Positions 1-14,390 of a stretch of DNA of 64,000 nucleotides are shown here, piece after piece. The position numbers and the translations under genes are program-made. Each line of letters starts with the position of its first letter. Position 1 is the stretch's first letter. The notes under the pieces were generated by a model. That model was not told where the DNA came from. It saw only the letters and a list, made by a program, of their open reading frames with translations, and did no database searches. Source of the DNA: Parus major (lineage: Eukaryota > Chordata > Aves > Passeriformes > Paridae); the NCBI RefSeq assembly GCF_001522545.3, contig NC_031781.1, forward strand, positions 14,834,010 through 14,898,009, in the 5' to 3' direction.

Positions 1-3000
1 TTGCAGAACAAACTTTGCATCCCCTAAGATGATGCTGGGTCCATGGCATGCTAAAATAAGCCCACTTTGACAGGAGTCCGTGCGTGAATTGTCTCACAAT
101 CTGTTTATAGCTGGGGTTTGTAGCAGAATTTAAACACTGCAGCGAGGAGTAAACGCAGCGAGCCCCACGCGGGCTTTGTTATGACATTTTGTTGCAGGCA
201 GGAGGCAAGCTCCCTCTCCAATAACAAACACACAGTGTTATGACACTTCTACCTTTCCAACTATTTATTCAAGCACAAATATTTTATTTTAAGGCTTGAG
301 ACACACCGTTAACATAAAGCAGTCTCATTCCTTTCAGTACGGCCTGGTTCTCACTTGGGGAGCTGTTGTTTAATGAAAAGGTTAATTGTGTTTTATAGGG
401 CTGTATCACCTGCCTACCAGTTTCTGGCTTGGAAGGAGGCGAGGTGAGGCTGCTGGTGCTCGTGCCAAGTTGTGGGCTGTGAACACGGGCAGTTTCTAGG
501 AAGAAAACAAAATACATGACAAGAAATGGCTCAGAAACCAAGGGGTTTTGTGGTGCAAATCCGTTTAGGTGCTACAAAATTAATTTCATGTGAAATGATT
601 TCCAACAAGGCTACCCCATGACCCAGTGCAGCGGAGGATGAGAAGGTTTTCAAGGAACAAGGACTGTTTTTCTGCTCAGCTGCAAACACACTCATCCTTT
701 CCCTTCCATAGCTGCACCATGTTAAATCCTACAAGTATTTTCCTCTCCTGAGGTTGAATTAATTAACTTGAAATTTCTTAGCAGCCCGTAATGAGTGCAG
801 AGAGCAGAAGGAACTGAAAGTACAATCTTGACTTGTCAGCAAATTCCTCCTCCAGCAGCTGAAGGAGTAGCAGCCATGCACTTGCATAATGCCCTGGTGT
901 GGCCACCGGACTGTTTTGATTAAATGGATTCTGGGGGTTTAGGAAAACTACAAATTTTATAGCTCTGGTGTTCTCTGCAAAAGTGATGTAAAACATCGTA
1001 AAGCTGCCAAACCACCACTGCAGTGCAGGGATCCGTGCTGGCCTCCTCTGCAGCAGGGACTGTCAGCCTCAGAGAATGCTGCTAAGGAAACAACTGAGAG
1101 GGAATCAGAGGAATGGTGTGGGGGGAGGTTTGTGCACTGCAAACTTTCATTCCTTCTTTCTGAACAATTAATGAAATGTCTTTTGATCCGTGCCACTTAG
1201 AAGCCATGTCTGAATTTGTCCTGATTTGGACACTGGAGAACCAAGTTCTCTGCAGCAGCCTCAGTCACAGCATCAGTAATGGTATCATACCTGAACTTCT
1301 CTTCTTCCATTTGAAGAGGTTTAACACCTGTCTGTGTCACAATACTGACCCTTTCTGCCTTCAGAGTGCACTGAAGATGGATCCAGGGACCATCTAAACA
1401 GTGTGGTTCCAAAGAACTGAGAGAAAATGCTATTGACCCAAAACCTCATGTAGGCAGTCATCCCCTGCCCCATATCCACTGCATATTGCCACCTGACAAC
1501 TGCCCCAAGCAGTTGTACCCAGCTCCAGCTGCCCCTGAAGGGTGAACTTTCACCTGTGTGTCTCCATCAGGGTGGCAGAAGCATGCTGTGGTCCCCAGGC
1601 CAGTCTGTGTCCCCTCAAACCTAACCCAGCTGTCAGAGCTTGCTTTGCTGTTTGCTCTTGAGTGGGGTGATGACCTGGTGCCTTGCAGAAGAAACAGGAT
1701 GGAATACATAGTCTGGCTGTAGGCCTTTGTCAGCTCCCTCTTTTGGAAAATTTTGGTGTATTTTCCTATGGGTTGGAGAAATAAAACACAGTTCAGGGTT
1801 TCTTAGGGAAAAACTGAATTTCTGAAATGAAATCAATTTCATTAAAATTCTAGTTACAATCCTAACTACTCTTTCTTGGGAACAATGCCAGAGAGGTGTG
1901 CTGAGTACAGCTGATGATTCCAATGGCCAAGACCTGAGTATTTCAACATCCCAGGCCCTGAAGAAAAGTCAAGCTCAGAGCAGAAGGGGAGAAAATTTAG
2001 CTCCATTCACTGCTAAGAGGCAGCAGGGAGGACAGGCAGACACAGAATGATGCTCTGGTCGGCACTGCCACCAAACTCTTCACTTGACTCTTTCCTTCTT
2101 TTGCTCTTCTTTTATTTTATTCCTTCTTCTTGGCATCAGAGCAAATTGTGCTGCCAACACTGTTGGGACAAAGTATTCAGTGATGGTAGGTCACTGGCAG
2201 GGAGCAGGGGGATGTTCTCCACAGCTCAGCCACAGTCCCAGGTGTGCTCTTGGACCCTGCACCATCCCAGGTCTGTGGCACACTTGGACCCAGCCCTGAG
2301 CCAATGCTGCTCCAAAGCCTCACCAGCATCACCTCAGGTGGCAACAGAACTCGTGTGAGGCACAACTGTGCTCTGAACAAAACTGGTGGAAAAAATTTAG
2401 AATCAAAATACTGTTAAATGCCTCTAATGTATAAATGTAAGTTCTTTAATCCTGAAGGTTTAATTGATATTTTTTCTTCAAATAAGGGACTAATGTCAAG
2501 TAATTTCAGCCATTTTACAGGAAAGGCAATTGAATAATTGCTAATGGCTTTCAGCTGAATGTATTTAAAGTCAGGTCACAAATATGAGCTGATTGAAAGA
2601 CCAAGGGACATTCCTTTCTCTTGAAAAAGAATTAGATAACAATGACAATTAGAAGGTGGGATTCAAAGGAAAGTTGGAATTTGAGTATGAGTCTTGGCAG
2701 AGCAAGAGGGAAAGAACTGACCTGATGAAGGAAATTTGTTGCCAACTATCCTGTGGAGTGATTGAGGAGAGAAAAAGAAAAAAATCTGAGACTTTGTCAT
2801 TAACTTTTTGAAATATCTTTATGTGCATTGAGGGGTGAAATAATTTTCTTCTCAGCCTGGTCTCACGATGTGGAGATCAGCCTGGTGCAAGATATCCTGG
2901 GCTGTGGCTGCACCTTTCATCCATTCCCAGGCTGGAATCTGGATGTGGGATGATGGGCACTTGGGCTGGAAGATCCCATGGGCACACTGTGGCATGCAGA

Positions 3001-3116
3001 GCAGTGCAGACTGGCAGGGTAGATTTAAAATAACCCCCAAGCTCAGGAAAAATACCCCTGAATATTTGCACCAGCGTTCTCAGAGCAAATAAACCTCACA
3101 CTTGTACAAGGAACAA
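1..3116. other. Unique non-coding sequence, no gene recognised
   Basis: No repeat family, RNA gene or convincing exon is visible. Open frames are all shorter than about 105 codons, on both strands and overlapping each other, which is what chance gives. Around 2400-2850 the sequence is AT-rich, with several short A-rich runs and no tandem structure. A GC-richer piece at about 2180-2340 has no CpG enrichment. The stretch is most simply intergenic or intronic vertebrate DNA. Confidence 0.6.
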
Positions 3117-4440
3117 TTTATTGATACTTCAGACAAGCTGGAACTGCAGCCTCAAGCTGCTGTTGGGGCAAGTCGTTGTTGTGTTTGTTTTCCTGCTGCT
3201 GGCTCAGGAATTTGTTGGCTTTGGGAGCTGGCAGGAGCCTGTCCTCACGTTGCTGCACGTGTGTCACCTGGCACTGAGCACTGCCACATCTGCTGCCTCT
3301 GCTGTGGGGGCTCATCCTGCTGCTGGGGAAGGAATTCAAACTGTGCAGCAGGCAAATATGCACAGCTTCTCTAAAACTGCTCCACAGAATAATTCTGAGA
3401 TGTAACATGTGCCCAGCCTGGTAATTTGGGATATTCATACCTGTCTCAGTTGCAGGTGTCTCCTAAAGCTAATGGGGACTTCAGTGACTTCTTACAGCAG
3501 TGGCCTCCACGTCCCAGTGATGAGACTGAAAATATCTGTGCCTTTTGCTGTTCTCTGGTCTTGCTCTGGTAGTTCTGGAGTCATGGGAGGAGGAAGACAG
3601 GACTTCCTCATCAGCTTTCTTCAAGTAATAGAAACTGGATTCCTTTATCTCCTCCTTTTTTGATTCCTTTTAAGATAACTGGTTGTGGCTCTTCAGAGGG
3701 GAACTTCTTACCCCAGTGTTTGCTCAGCTTCTCTGAATCCTTCTTTGCCATGTGTCCTGCAGGGATGGAGTGTCCTGTGGCAGAGTGGCAATCCCTGCCT
3801 GTCTGAATTGCTGTCCTGGATGGAGTTTGGCTGGAGGGTGTTCCCCATTCCCTGCCCCTCTGCTGCTGTAGGTTACTCTGTGCCCTGTGCTGTGAGCACC
3901 TTCCAGCACTGCCTCTCTCAGCACTGAACTTCCACTGCTGTTGCTCTGTGTGCCAAAGGAGATAGACCTGCCTCTGGACTGTGGCTATTTGGAAGGTTTT
4001 AAACATCCTGGCCTGCATTCTTGCTCTTTTCTCCTGCCAGCCACCTCATGTGGCACGTGGAGGTGTGATCTATTAGCACAAACCTGCACTGAACTTTGTC
4101 AGCGTCACCCAGGGTGAGCTGTGGGCAGTTTTTCTGTGACTTGCAGGCCTAGGACTCCTTTCTGGCAGTACAGTAGTGCTCATGAAGCGTTCTTGCAGCC
4201 CTTCGTTGCAGTTCTCATGGGCTTTCCTTCTGCTTTATGGCTCCTGGCAGAAAATCCTTCCTCACTGGATCCCATCTGTTCAGCATCCCAGCTGAGGCAA
4301 TCTATGTTCAGGTCTTCTTCCCTGCACATTCCCTTCTGGATGCTCCTGTTCTCCATCAGACTTTGGCAGCCTTCATCCTGATGTCATTGGGGTGGCTCCT
4401 CATCTGAAGTCATGGCTACTCTTCATTTTCTTACCCTTGT
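3117..4440 (-). pseudogene. Broken coding-like stretch ending in a poly(A) signal (speculative)
   Basis: Read on the minus strand, successive open segments in different frames have protein-like composition. The first, about 4350 to 4160, includes EEDLNIDCLSWDAEQMGSS. The second is a 135-codon frame at 4018-3611. The third is a lysine/serine-rich segment of about 60 codons overlapping the end of the second in another frame, ending near 3480. A minus-strand AATAAA lies at 3122-3117, followed by GT-rich sequence, as at a cleavage site. Joining the segments would need at least two frame changes and the passage of stops, so if it was ever coding it is a degenerate processed copy or decayed exon. 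I recognise no protein family and see no poly(A) tail or target-site duplication. Chance alone can give frames of this length, so this is a weak call. Confidence 0.15.
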
Positions 4441-7400
4441 CCTTTTACTTGCTCCCCAGGGCTCTCAAGGCATGAGATAAGGGGAAGCCAAAGAGCAAAC
4501 AAAGCTACCAGTGGATTTTTATCATCCTTTCGCCTTGGAAAATGATCTGGCTCTTGCTCTTTGCTGTTTTCTTTGCTGTCACCCAACTTTCCACCACAGT
4601 CTAACATGGGAACAGTTAAGCAGTGTAAATAGCAAGCAGGTTCATGTGCCTAAGCACTTCCAGATGCCTGAGCAGGTAATGCTTTGAAATGTGTTTTAAA
4701 TGAGTGCTGAATTTTGACCTGCAGGATAAATGCTGGCTGGCATGACACAAATAATACCAATCTTGAAAATTATCTCAAATTATCCCCACTGGTTGTAATG
4801 GTGGTAACAGCTCTGGGACTGGCCCTCAGAGCGTGATTTCATGCCAGGGTCCTGTAGAGCCCTGCAGTGCCTGTCACCGACTTGTACCTTGAATTAACAT
4901 GTCTCTGCTAATTGTCCCTGTTTCCTCAGGAGGTCTAAACACAAAACTCATCTTTAATTTATTATCTGTTCATATATCCCTGCTCAGCCACGGGCAGTCT
5001 CTGTCCTCCTGCGCTGGTCCTGAGGAGCTGAGTGCTGCATGTTCAGCATTGCTCGTGCAGAATTTTTCCTTTGCTTGACTTTCCTCATGCAGGGATTGTG
5101 CAGCTGGTCCCTGCAGCTTAGAAATGTTCTTTCCCTCCTCTCCCTCTCATTACAAACCTCCTTTTTTGAGGAGGATGGTGCTTGTCTTGCTGCAAGAACA
5201 GCATTACAAAGCAGAAGTAAATTGAGATGCTTACATATCTTCCTTAAAGCTGTAGGCTCCAAACAGCTGAGATGGCTCCTGTACACTGAGGGACATAATT
5301 AGGTTGTGTTTTGCATCCTTTTAGGAAGAAAATTCTTTGTAACCTCTCACACTTGAATATGGCCTGTAAATCAGAGTATAACTGATATATCAGTTTGAGC
5401 TGATACTGATATGAGAATATCCTTTTTGCCTATGAAGGGATGGAGGTGAAAACCTGAGTTCTACTCCTGGATCCTTCAGAAGGACTTCTTGTCCTTTAAA
5501 AATCTTGGCATCAAACCCTGACTCAAATGAGTTCATGGGAGACAATTTCTATAGAAATTCTCATTATCTACATGCTCAAAAAAATTCTTCTCTGTGTTAA
5601 TTTTTTTATTTTTTTTTTATCTGCTGAGAATGAGCATTTCATCTTCCACAGGAGAGAAATTTATAGGCAAAAAACCTGAGGTCTGTGTGTGGGATAAACC
5701 AGTCAGCCTGACCATACACTCTAGTACTGCAGAGCAAAATCAAGTTGTATTTCTAGAAACTGTTTACAAATGCTTGTTTCCTGGAAACTGTCTTCCATAA
5801 GTGAACAAGGAATTAACCTAGCAGTTTAAAATTAATATGAGAGGGATCGCTTTGCTTTGTGCTGAGTGATAACAAATATCTAAAAGAATTTTAGAGCCTT
5901 TCCTTCCTCTGGCTGTTATAATTTAAAATTTAATCCTAAAATAAAACATTAAATGAATTATTCTCTCATGACTGAATTCTGTCTGCTCACACTTTCTCCT
6001 GCAATAGCTGTAGGAGACCTTCCCTAATCTTTCCAATTAACTCGGTATTTCCTGCAAGGCTGACACTGAAGAGGGTAAGAAAGGAGTGTAAAGCGAGGAA
6101 AGACATCTGTCAACTATTGGAAATACTTTCTGTGTTAGAAATTGAAGGGAGCCCACACTGAAGCCAGATGATCTGAGGAGAACAATTGCAGCGTTGGCTT
6201 GACAAGAATGTGGGTGATTTGTTATAGCTGTCCTCACAGTAGGCACCTGGTTGTCAAACTCCTCATATGAGAATACCTTGAAGATATGCTAAACACATAT
6301 CCTGTTCCAATCAGGAGTGCTGAAGGGCCAGAGCGGGCAAGGTTTGACTTGCATTTTCTGAAAGACATAAATTATCATTTGTTCCTAAATCTCCGTCTTT
6401 CCATCTTCCTTCTCATTCCTCAACTCTGTCCCACAACTATTGCAGAGCAAGAAATGAGAGTTTGTGTGTGGGGTAGGCAACAGAAAATGTGTGTTTTACC
6501 AGCTGTGGAGGCTCCTGATTGACCCTTTTTTGGGGGCAAGGCTGTGTGCAGAAGGGTTTTGGTGGTTTTGACTATGAGCTTTATATAATAGGCCAGCAGA
6601 GACCTGGTTTGGTAATGCAGCAGTAAAAATATGAAATACTTTCTGCAGAGGAGAGCTTTTCAGCTGACCTGACACATAAACTCTTGGATTGTTGTTTGTT
6701 TGGTTTACTTTTTGATTTACTCTGAAGTCTGAAAATGGCTCCAGTGTAGCTTGAAAATGAGCTGGAACAACAGTTCATGTTTATGAGCCAGGAGATGTTT
6801 TAATAGGGGAAAGGCACAGCAGATTTCCAGGGCTCTCCTCTCTGCTCCTCACCCAACCCAGAGTAAATTAATTCTAGATGCAGAGAGTAGAACCAGCTTC
6901 ATCCTTGTAGAAGAAAGCCATTTCACTGTGATAGTTTCTGCATCACTTGGTGTCCTCCTCCCTTCCCTGGTCTGATCAAAGCCCAGCTTGTCAGCAGTCC
7001 CTCCCCATCCCCACCTCAAAAAGAAGCCTATGAAACAGTTGAGTCATGGCCCCACTAGTTTGTCATTTCACTCTTTTGTTCTCCTGCATTTCCTCTCCCT
7101 CATTGTGCCAGGCTCCAGGAAAGCAGAGAACACTTCTGTGAACAGCTGGATTAGTTTTAAGGGCAGAGAGTATCGCAAGATCAACAACTGGAAGTTTACA
7201 TTTCATGAATCATAGGACTTACCAGTCACACTGGCAATGAGCCCAATAACTCTTATGCCAAAATGGCCTGCCAGTCCCACCAAGGGATGGAGACTGTTAG
7301 TAGCTCCTTTGTTATCTTTATGCTTAGTCATGATGCTTGAATTGGAGGATGTTCATCTCTAACACAAATTCACACCTGAATTTTGGCAGTGGATGTTCCT

Positions 7401-7684
7401 GTGGGGTGGGAAAAAGAGAACTGTGGAGGTCACTGCTGCATGTTTAGGTGCACCAGATCAGCCTGTGCTTTGGATCTCTTGCAAAAAGAACAGCCTTGCC
7501 TGAGGGTGCAAACTGTTCCAGGATTATCCCTGAAATCACCAAATCTCTGTAGTTGTGTCCTCCCTTGCTGGCTCAAATGCAGAGCGACCTATATTGAGTC
7601 AAAACCTTCTATGAAAACTGTTCAACATGCTCTTCTTCAAAGGATCAAACCTCTGTCATCTACTGGGCATTTTCCCTTGAGCTG

Positions 7685-7697
7685 TCTCTCTCTCTCT
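7685..7697. repeat. Short (TC)n microsatellite
   Basis: A perfect TC dinucleotide run of about 6.5 units. At this length it is probably only weakly variable. Confidence 0.7.
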
Positions 7698-10600
7698 GGC
7701 ATTCAAGAGCAATGGACCCAGCAAGGACAGGAACTGCTGCAAGGCTTATGTCAATGCACTGTAGATGATGCTGAGCAGGAAATCTGCTCCAGCCCATGCC
7801 TGGACAGAGTTTCTTGTCCATAATGAGTGACAGACCTGTCCAACTGCCTCGTTTGTCTTATTAATATTTCACCTCTTCCTATGGGTGTTGCTCTCCTTCA
7901 GCCTGTTGGCCACAGTTGGTTATGCTGACCTGGACTGTTTGGTTGGACATCCTGGCCATCACCACTTCCATCCCCTGCCTCCATCCTCAGGATGCAAACT
8001 CCTCCCTGCCTTGCACCCCTCCCCAAGCCCAGCCTCATGACATATGTGCTATTTGCAGAAAATGTTTGTCAAGACCAGGTGGTTGAAAGTAAAAATGCCA
8101 ACAGATCTGCCTTTTGTAACCGTGCAAGCAGCTTGTTAAAATTAGTCACAGGCTAAGCTGCAGTACATCTGTGCTGTCAGCCTTCCAGAGAGCCATCCAT
8201 CCCGCCCGACGGGAGCTGTGCTCCACCGCCCATCTGCGGGGCTGCACTAGCAGAACAACTGCTGCAGCTCCCCCCCAAAGCCTTTCCCCTTCCTCCAGTT
8301 CACAAACTTTGCCCAAATTTAGCCACGAGCCTCCTTTGAAATGCATAAACACTTGTGTGTCCTGGGTTTCAGATACCGGCAGACAGAGCATCTCAAAACA
8401 AAACCTGGGAAATCTCGACGCTGGCATTTGCTTTAGAAGAATTTGTACTTGGCTGCTCTGAGAACTTTTTTGTTTTTCACTTAATTGAGCAAGGACTGTG
8501 ATTTCCAAGGCTCTTTGGGGAGTGAGGTACCTAGCTGTCACTGGGGGATTTATTAAATGTGTGCCCAGCTCCCATTTTCTGCTTGTAAAACTGAAAATCA
8601 AAATTCCTCCCTGCTGTTGTACAGCTGTCTATGGGAAAACACCAAATCAGCTGGTTATTAATTGCTGTCCCCAGTTGAGCAGGAACCATCTGTTCCCACT
8701 TTCTTTGCAGCACCCAGCACCAAAACCTTTGGGAACTTCACCCCGGTGATCCCAGCATGTGGGGTCGAGATTACAGGGCTGTGCCTCAAACCCTCCTCTT
8801 CCTCACTGGGGCTGCCTTTGATGCACGTCCAAAAATACGGCTTGGATTGGCTTCTTCAGACGCATTGTGCTTAACTGCTCTGTCAACATGCCCCTCTCCA
8901 CAGACACATAAGCAGTTTGCATGTCTGTCCTGCAGCCAAGGCTCTTGAATTTCTTACCATCCTAACTCTGAAGGTTTCTCCTGAAATGCAGTAAACGATG
9001 CTATGCTCACTCTGTCCCGCATCCCTGCTCCCACCTGCAGGCACCTGGTCCCAGCCTGCTCAGCTTGGGAATTGCTGCTCCTTCTTCTGAAGCACAGAAA
9101 CATGAGGAGCTCCTTCTCCCACCCCTAAAACAGGAATTCTCATGAGTTTGACCAAGATTTCTCACACCACCACCAGCAACAGATCTAACAGTCCACGCTG
9201 GCTGGGGAAGGGGAACACATTGCTCTGGCTTTGCCTGTTTCTGAGCACACTTGGTGCTGACTTCCAGGCATTTTGCACACAATTCCCTGCCTGTGTGAGA
9301 GGCTGAGGCTGTGCTGGAGGCCGTGAACACAGAACCTTTGTGCTCAGGGCATTGTGCTTTTCCCGCGCACATGCTCCCTGCTCACACACTCAGCCGTCTG
9401 GCCAGCCCTCCGAGCTGGCTCTCTCACATTCCACGCTTTCCTATGGAATTTGGATTCAAATGTGAAAATTCTCTGCCACACAATAAAAGTGGCATTTCCA
9501 TGCCCTTTAGCACATCAGTCTTTTCTTGTGAATAGAGCCCTGAGTTCTTTGGCTTTTGCCGTATGGAACAATTGATCCCTTCAGTTCACTTGCCAACAGT
9601 AATCGGTTTCTTCTAGCCATACATTTTAGCCATTCTTTTCCCTCCCCTCCCTTTTTTGGGGGGCACAGGGGCAAATAAAGTAATAAAAAGAGACAGACAT
9701 AAAGTAGGCAGCTGTTACTAGTCAGGTCTTAGTCTGGGAAAGAAGCAAATCAAATATCAACCTGGATCTTACCTGTTGCTGTTTGCTCACAGCTATCAGG
9801 ACAGGTTGCTCTATAATGGGTTGCACTGCCAAGGTTCCTGCTTCCTCTGTAATGACCGGTCATGTGGAGTTTTCCTGTATTTAAAGTAGAGGAATGACCA
9901 ATTTGAAGCACCCTGTGGATTTTGGGGTGGTTGGTGAAATCCAGGTAATGGAATCTAAGTGGCCAAAGCAACAGGAAGACAATTTTTTTAGGATGGAAAT
10001 TTTGTATTCACTTTTCTACCTGCTGTCATTATTTGTTTGCCTTCCCTCTGCCTTGCATTGACAGGCTGTGTTTGCACATTTTAGCCAGGCTTTCCTTTTC
10101 TGTTCACTGCAGTAAGGGTGCTCCAGGGCTCCTCGTTCTGGTTGATCACAGTGAGCTGCTGGTTTCATGCTGGGTGGCACTAGAGGGGCTCTCCAGGGTA
10201 CCACGGCATCCTAACGCCAAGCCCTGCAAAATCTCCCTCTCCTCTCCCGTCCTAGGGACCACATGTGTGTTTTGCTTTCCTTCTGTCTGCAGCTGAGGCA
10301 GAAGGAGATGGGACATGCCAAGGAAAACAGTTCCCTTCTCCCCTCCAAAATGAGTGCTGCAGAGTTTACTTTATAGGCTAAACTTAGAGTGTGTCTCGAG
10401 TACGGGTTTATTGAAAGACATTTGTCCTGGAGGCAGATTTCCTATCCATATGGGCCAGTGCAGTAAGAGTTGTTTCACACTTCTCTGGTGGTTTACAGTA
10501 AACTGGGAACACCTGCCTCTGCAGGGCTTGGGAAGAGCTGAGCAGCTTAGAAATTGTTGATAAAATTGTTCTGTGAGAGGACTTGATCTTGCTGAGTTTC

Positions 10601-13333
10601 CTTCCTCCATCTGCTCAGTGCTCTATGCTGCTGGTATCAGAGAAGGAGGGTGGGGGCCTCTGTTGTGAGCATCTTATCAGAGGAAACACATCAGATTTAA
10701 AGTCCAATCCCTTGAAATTACAAAAGAAAACATTCTGCTGCTCTGGAAGGGAGCAGCATCCTGCTTGAGACCAGCTCTGCAGCTGCTGCTGCCACTCCAG
10801 TGACAACCAGGAGACATTAACTGGATATGTGGTGGAGCCTGGGCATGCTGGGCAGCCTGCAGAGAACCAGAAAACCCTCCTGCAGAAAGAGCTGCTCTTT
10901 CCCCTGCAGCTGAGGATCTGCAGACATTTGCTTTCTCCCCAGCAGGACTCTGATTCCTACAAAGTTCTTCCAAAGCTGATGTCATCTGGGCAGAGACCTG
11001 CCAGATTTTCAGACCTCTTTGACATGCTCCCAATATCCACATCCCCCAGGGACTCTGTGAGATGATGTGTGCCAAGGCCAAAGGCCATGGGGGTGCTGGC
11101 CCTCAAGCAGGCACTCAGCTCACAGGCTGTCCCAGGAGAGCCAGCCCCAAAATCCAGTTTCCCACCCCAGCCTGGCTAAATCATTCCCACTGAAACCACT
11201 TTATTTCCTTAATAACCGTCTATAACTACATTTTGATTTTGGAGAGGGTTTAGGTTCGTTTCCACCATCCCCAGTGAGGGCTGGAAAAGAAATAGATGTA
11301 TTTTAAAACCCCGAGCTTTGGCAGAATCAGCTCTTTCCAGTGCTGTCCCTGTTTGTACCCCAGGTGCCAACATATAACAGCAGTCAAACCACAACGTCAC
11401 CTTGTTTCCATCAGTTCAGCATGAGACATTTTTTAAAAGTCTGGGATAAACCAGGACCACCAAGGAGGTCTGCAGTCATATGTCATTAGATGCTTTCTCT
11501 TGAGGAGTATCCATTTCAGTGCCTTGTGTAACCATGGAGCCTTTTTACCACCTTAGATGTTGTGCTGGTGTTTGTAATGAGTTGGATGACCCCAAAGTCC
11601 CTCCTGTGTGTCACCTGTGTCACCAGCCACACTTGAAAGAGGTGGATGGTGCTGGAACACAAATGTGAGGCAGCTGGACCAGCAGGCATGGGGACAAGTC
11701 TGAAGAACATTGCCTGGGGCTGAACACACCTCAGAGGCATTGCATGCCAAAAACTTCAGTGTTTGTGTGGAGATTTCCTGCTCTAAAGCAGAATTTGAGA
11801 TGCTGTTTCAAAATCCTGTTCCAGATCTTGACAGGCTGGAGCCACCTGGGCTGAGCGATGGTTTTCCACCCTCAGGTGCACAAAGTTTGGAGCATGGTCT
11901 TGAATCAAGATGAGGTTTTTTCATCTATGCCAGGCATCTGCTGTGTGTGAGGGTTCTGACTGTGTTTGTGCAGGGTCTGCTTTGAAAAGAGACCTGCTCA
12001 GATGGATCACCAAAATGCTTCTGACACCCAGAGAACATTAACAAACTGAAGGAAAGGCCAGAAATAATATATGCAGTCCCTACTCACATTCTTGTCATGA
12101 GCAGTTAAAAGAAATAAATATACATAACAGTTAGTCCACCACAACTGAACACAGTTGTATTATCTGCTCCACTTTCTGATTTATTTGTTAAAGTAGAGCA
12201 GTGCACTTAATGCTCTGCACAGCTCAGAGCTGCTCTTTCACAGGCAGCAGAAATGCTTACGCATTCCAGTAGTTAAATGATGCAATATCCAGGTGGATGT
12301 TTAATGGCCCATGACAAATCTGGAATGACACAGCAGACACCATAAATATCTTCACTCAAACAGATAGAACAAAACCTTTTTTATGAAGGCTGTTCCAAAT
12401 ATTTTCCACGTGCTGGCCATATTTTTAAAATGCCCTTTAAGAACAGTCTGGGGAATCGTCCCTGTCCTCCTTGCAGCCTGGTCCATTCTGAGCTTTTCAG
12501 GATGCAGAGCCTGAGGAACTGCAAGAAATGGAGCCCTTTCCTACACAACAGAGAGTTCTTGTCATTTCTTTACACTCACAGAAGAACCTGCAGAAGTTCA
12601 TTCACGTGAATGTGCCCAGTTTGTTCAGGGAAACTGCTCAGGATTATGTGCCTTTATGGGGCTCTTTTCATAATCCTGGAGGTTTTTAAGCATGTGTTTC
12701 TGGCTGTGGGTAAGGGCTGTCTTGGTTGGGGCAAGGTGCTGCAGGATGTCAAGGCTGGCAGTCACTTGTGCACTGCTCCTGTGTCACCAGTGTCCCTCAG
12801 CAAGAAGATGTTGTCCTGTAGGTGCAAGAAGGACATGGACAGTGCCCAAACTGATGTGCCTGAGCACCTTCTCTGAGTCTTGTTTCCATCAGGTTACACA
12901 CAGGGTGCTGCAAAGGACCTGCCAGGACATGGTTTTAAAATCTGGTTTTGGATATGTGAACTGAGGCTGAACTTGCTGAGTCTTTTTCTGCTAAAGCTCT
13001 TTAAAAACCCTCACCTATCATCCTTCAGATTTGAGTGTATTTCATCATTTTGAAAACAGAAGAGTTTTTAAAAAATAAGCTGGAATAAGTAAAAGTGATG
13101 CAGACTATTTTATTTTGATTGAAGAAAAACCACGTTATGTGTTGAAGACTTGAATCTGCAGTTTTGCGAAGGGTAGGGAGGAGATGAGAGTGCTTTCCTG
13201 AAACATTCCTTTTGGTTTAACATTAATAGGTATATTTAACTTATTTTGTTTAATCAGTCATTGACTTTAAAGTGTTTTGATTTTTTTGACTCTCTTCCTG
13301 AAACAGCATCATGCCATCCTCTGTTTGATCCTT

Positions 13334-13361
13334 AAATTATGAAGGTGAAATTATGAAGGTC
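13334..13361. repeat. 14-bp tandem duplication
   Basis: Two adjacent copies of a 14-base unit (AAATTATGAAGGTG, then the same with a final C) differ at one base. The near-identity suggests recent replication slippage. No function is suggested. Confidence 0.8.
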
Positions 13362-14390
13362 CAGGTATGTGCAGCACAAACAGAAAACAATTGGGTTGTT
13401 GTCAAGTACATCTGAAATCTTGGATCTTAAAAAGGCAAAAAAAGGTGTGAAGGGCAGAGCAGGATGAGGGCTCATAGTGACCAAATCCTGCTGGCCACAA
13501 TTGCCAGGGCAGAGCTGTGATGGTCCCAGGGACCTGCTAAAGGGATGGAGGTGGGTGAATCCCTGGAACACACCTTGAACAAAGGGAACTTTTAGGAAGG
13601 CTTTGGCATTGCTGAACACAGGATTTGATCCCTTGTGGAGTGCAGGGCAGAGCCCACATGACTGATCCCAAGACTATAAAGATCCAGAAGAATGTATTCT
13701 TTCCAAAACATCTAGAAAGAGTAGGATTTCCTGACTGATACCTGTGTGTCTCAGAGGCAGCTCCTGAGTCCAGTGGAAACACCACTGTCCCTTAGAGACA
13801 ATTAGGTTTGGACAAACAGGTACTAATTAGTCTGTTAAGATCAGCAGCCCATGAGGTACCTTGGAGCCTTTTTTCAAGCCAGGCAAGTCTGAAATGCAGC
13901 ACACTCAGTTCAGTGAACTATGCACAACTCCATGCCTGCACACACCTCCCATCTCTAGAAACTCTCTATTTATTTTTTTAAATACTTCCTTTATCCATAA
14001 ACAGTGAAGAACTTGTCAATTTGTCACGGTCTCTATGTGCCCTTCTCCTCCCTGCAGTTAAATCCTTGTTATAGGCTAACACAACTGATCTTTATCTGTT
14101 CTTAACCACTTACCCTTTCTGCTGTTTTGCAGTCACTTTTACTGATACTGATGTTTATTTCTGTTCAATCTCTAGTGTCAAAGCCCTAGAAATCTCTCTT
14201 GGTCTTGATTTATGGGATACTTGTCTCTACCACAAATTAATGAGTGTTGTAATCACAGCTGCATCTTGAAGTAGCTGGAAGATACCTCAGCAGTGCTCTC
14301 CAGACAGGACCACATTGCATTTGCCCTGCAAAAAACCACATGCTCAGGCCAAGCATCCATGGGAGACCCTCTCAGATGCACTTGTGGACA

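Larger units (their letters stand above)
4441..14390. other. Unique non-coding sequence with minor tandem duplications
   Basis: About 10 kb without a recognisable gene or interspersed repeat. The longest frames (146 codons at 7383-7823 +, 151 codons at 8146-8601 -, 134 codons at 10677-11081 -) have no recognised domain, and each overlaps competing frames on the other strand. A short (TC)6.5 run lies at 7685-7697 and a 14-bp tandem duplication at 13334-13361. There is a good pyrimidine tract plus AG ending at 10292, but the frames after it close within about 30 codons. AT-rich blocks occur at about 5330-6000 and 12050-12450. Confidence 0.55.

Noticed and set aside
10293..10377. A good acceptor (TTTCCTTCTGTCTGCAG) followed by two open frames of about 27 codons
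   Set aside because: Both frames close quickly with no donor, and there is no recognisable peptide. Such sites are common in introns.
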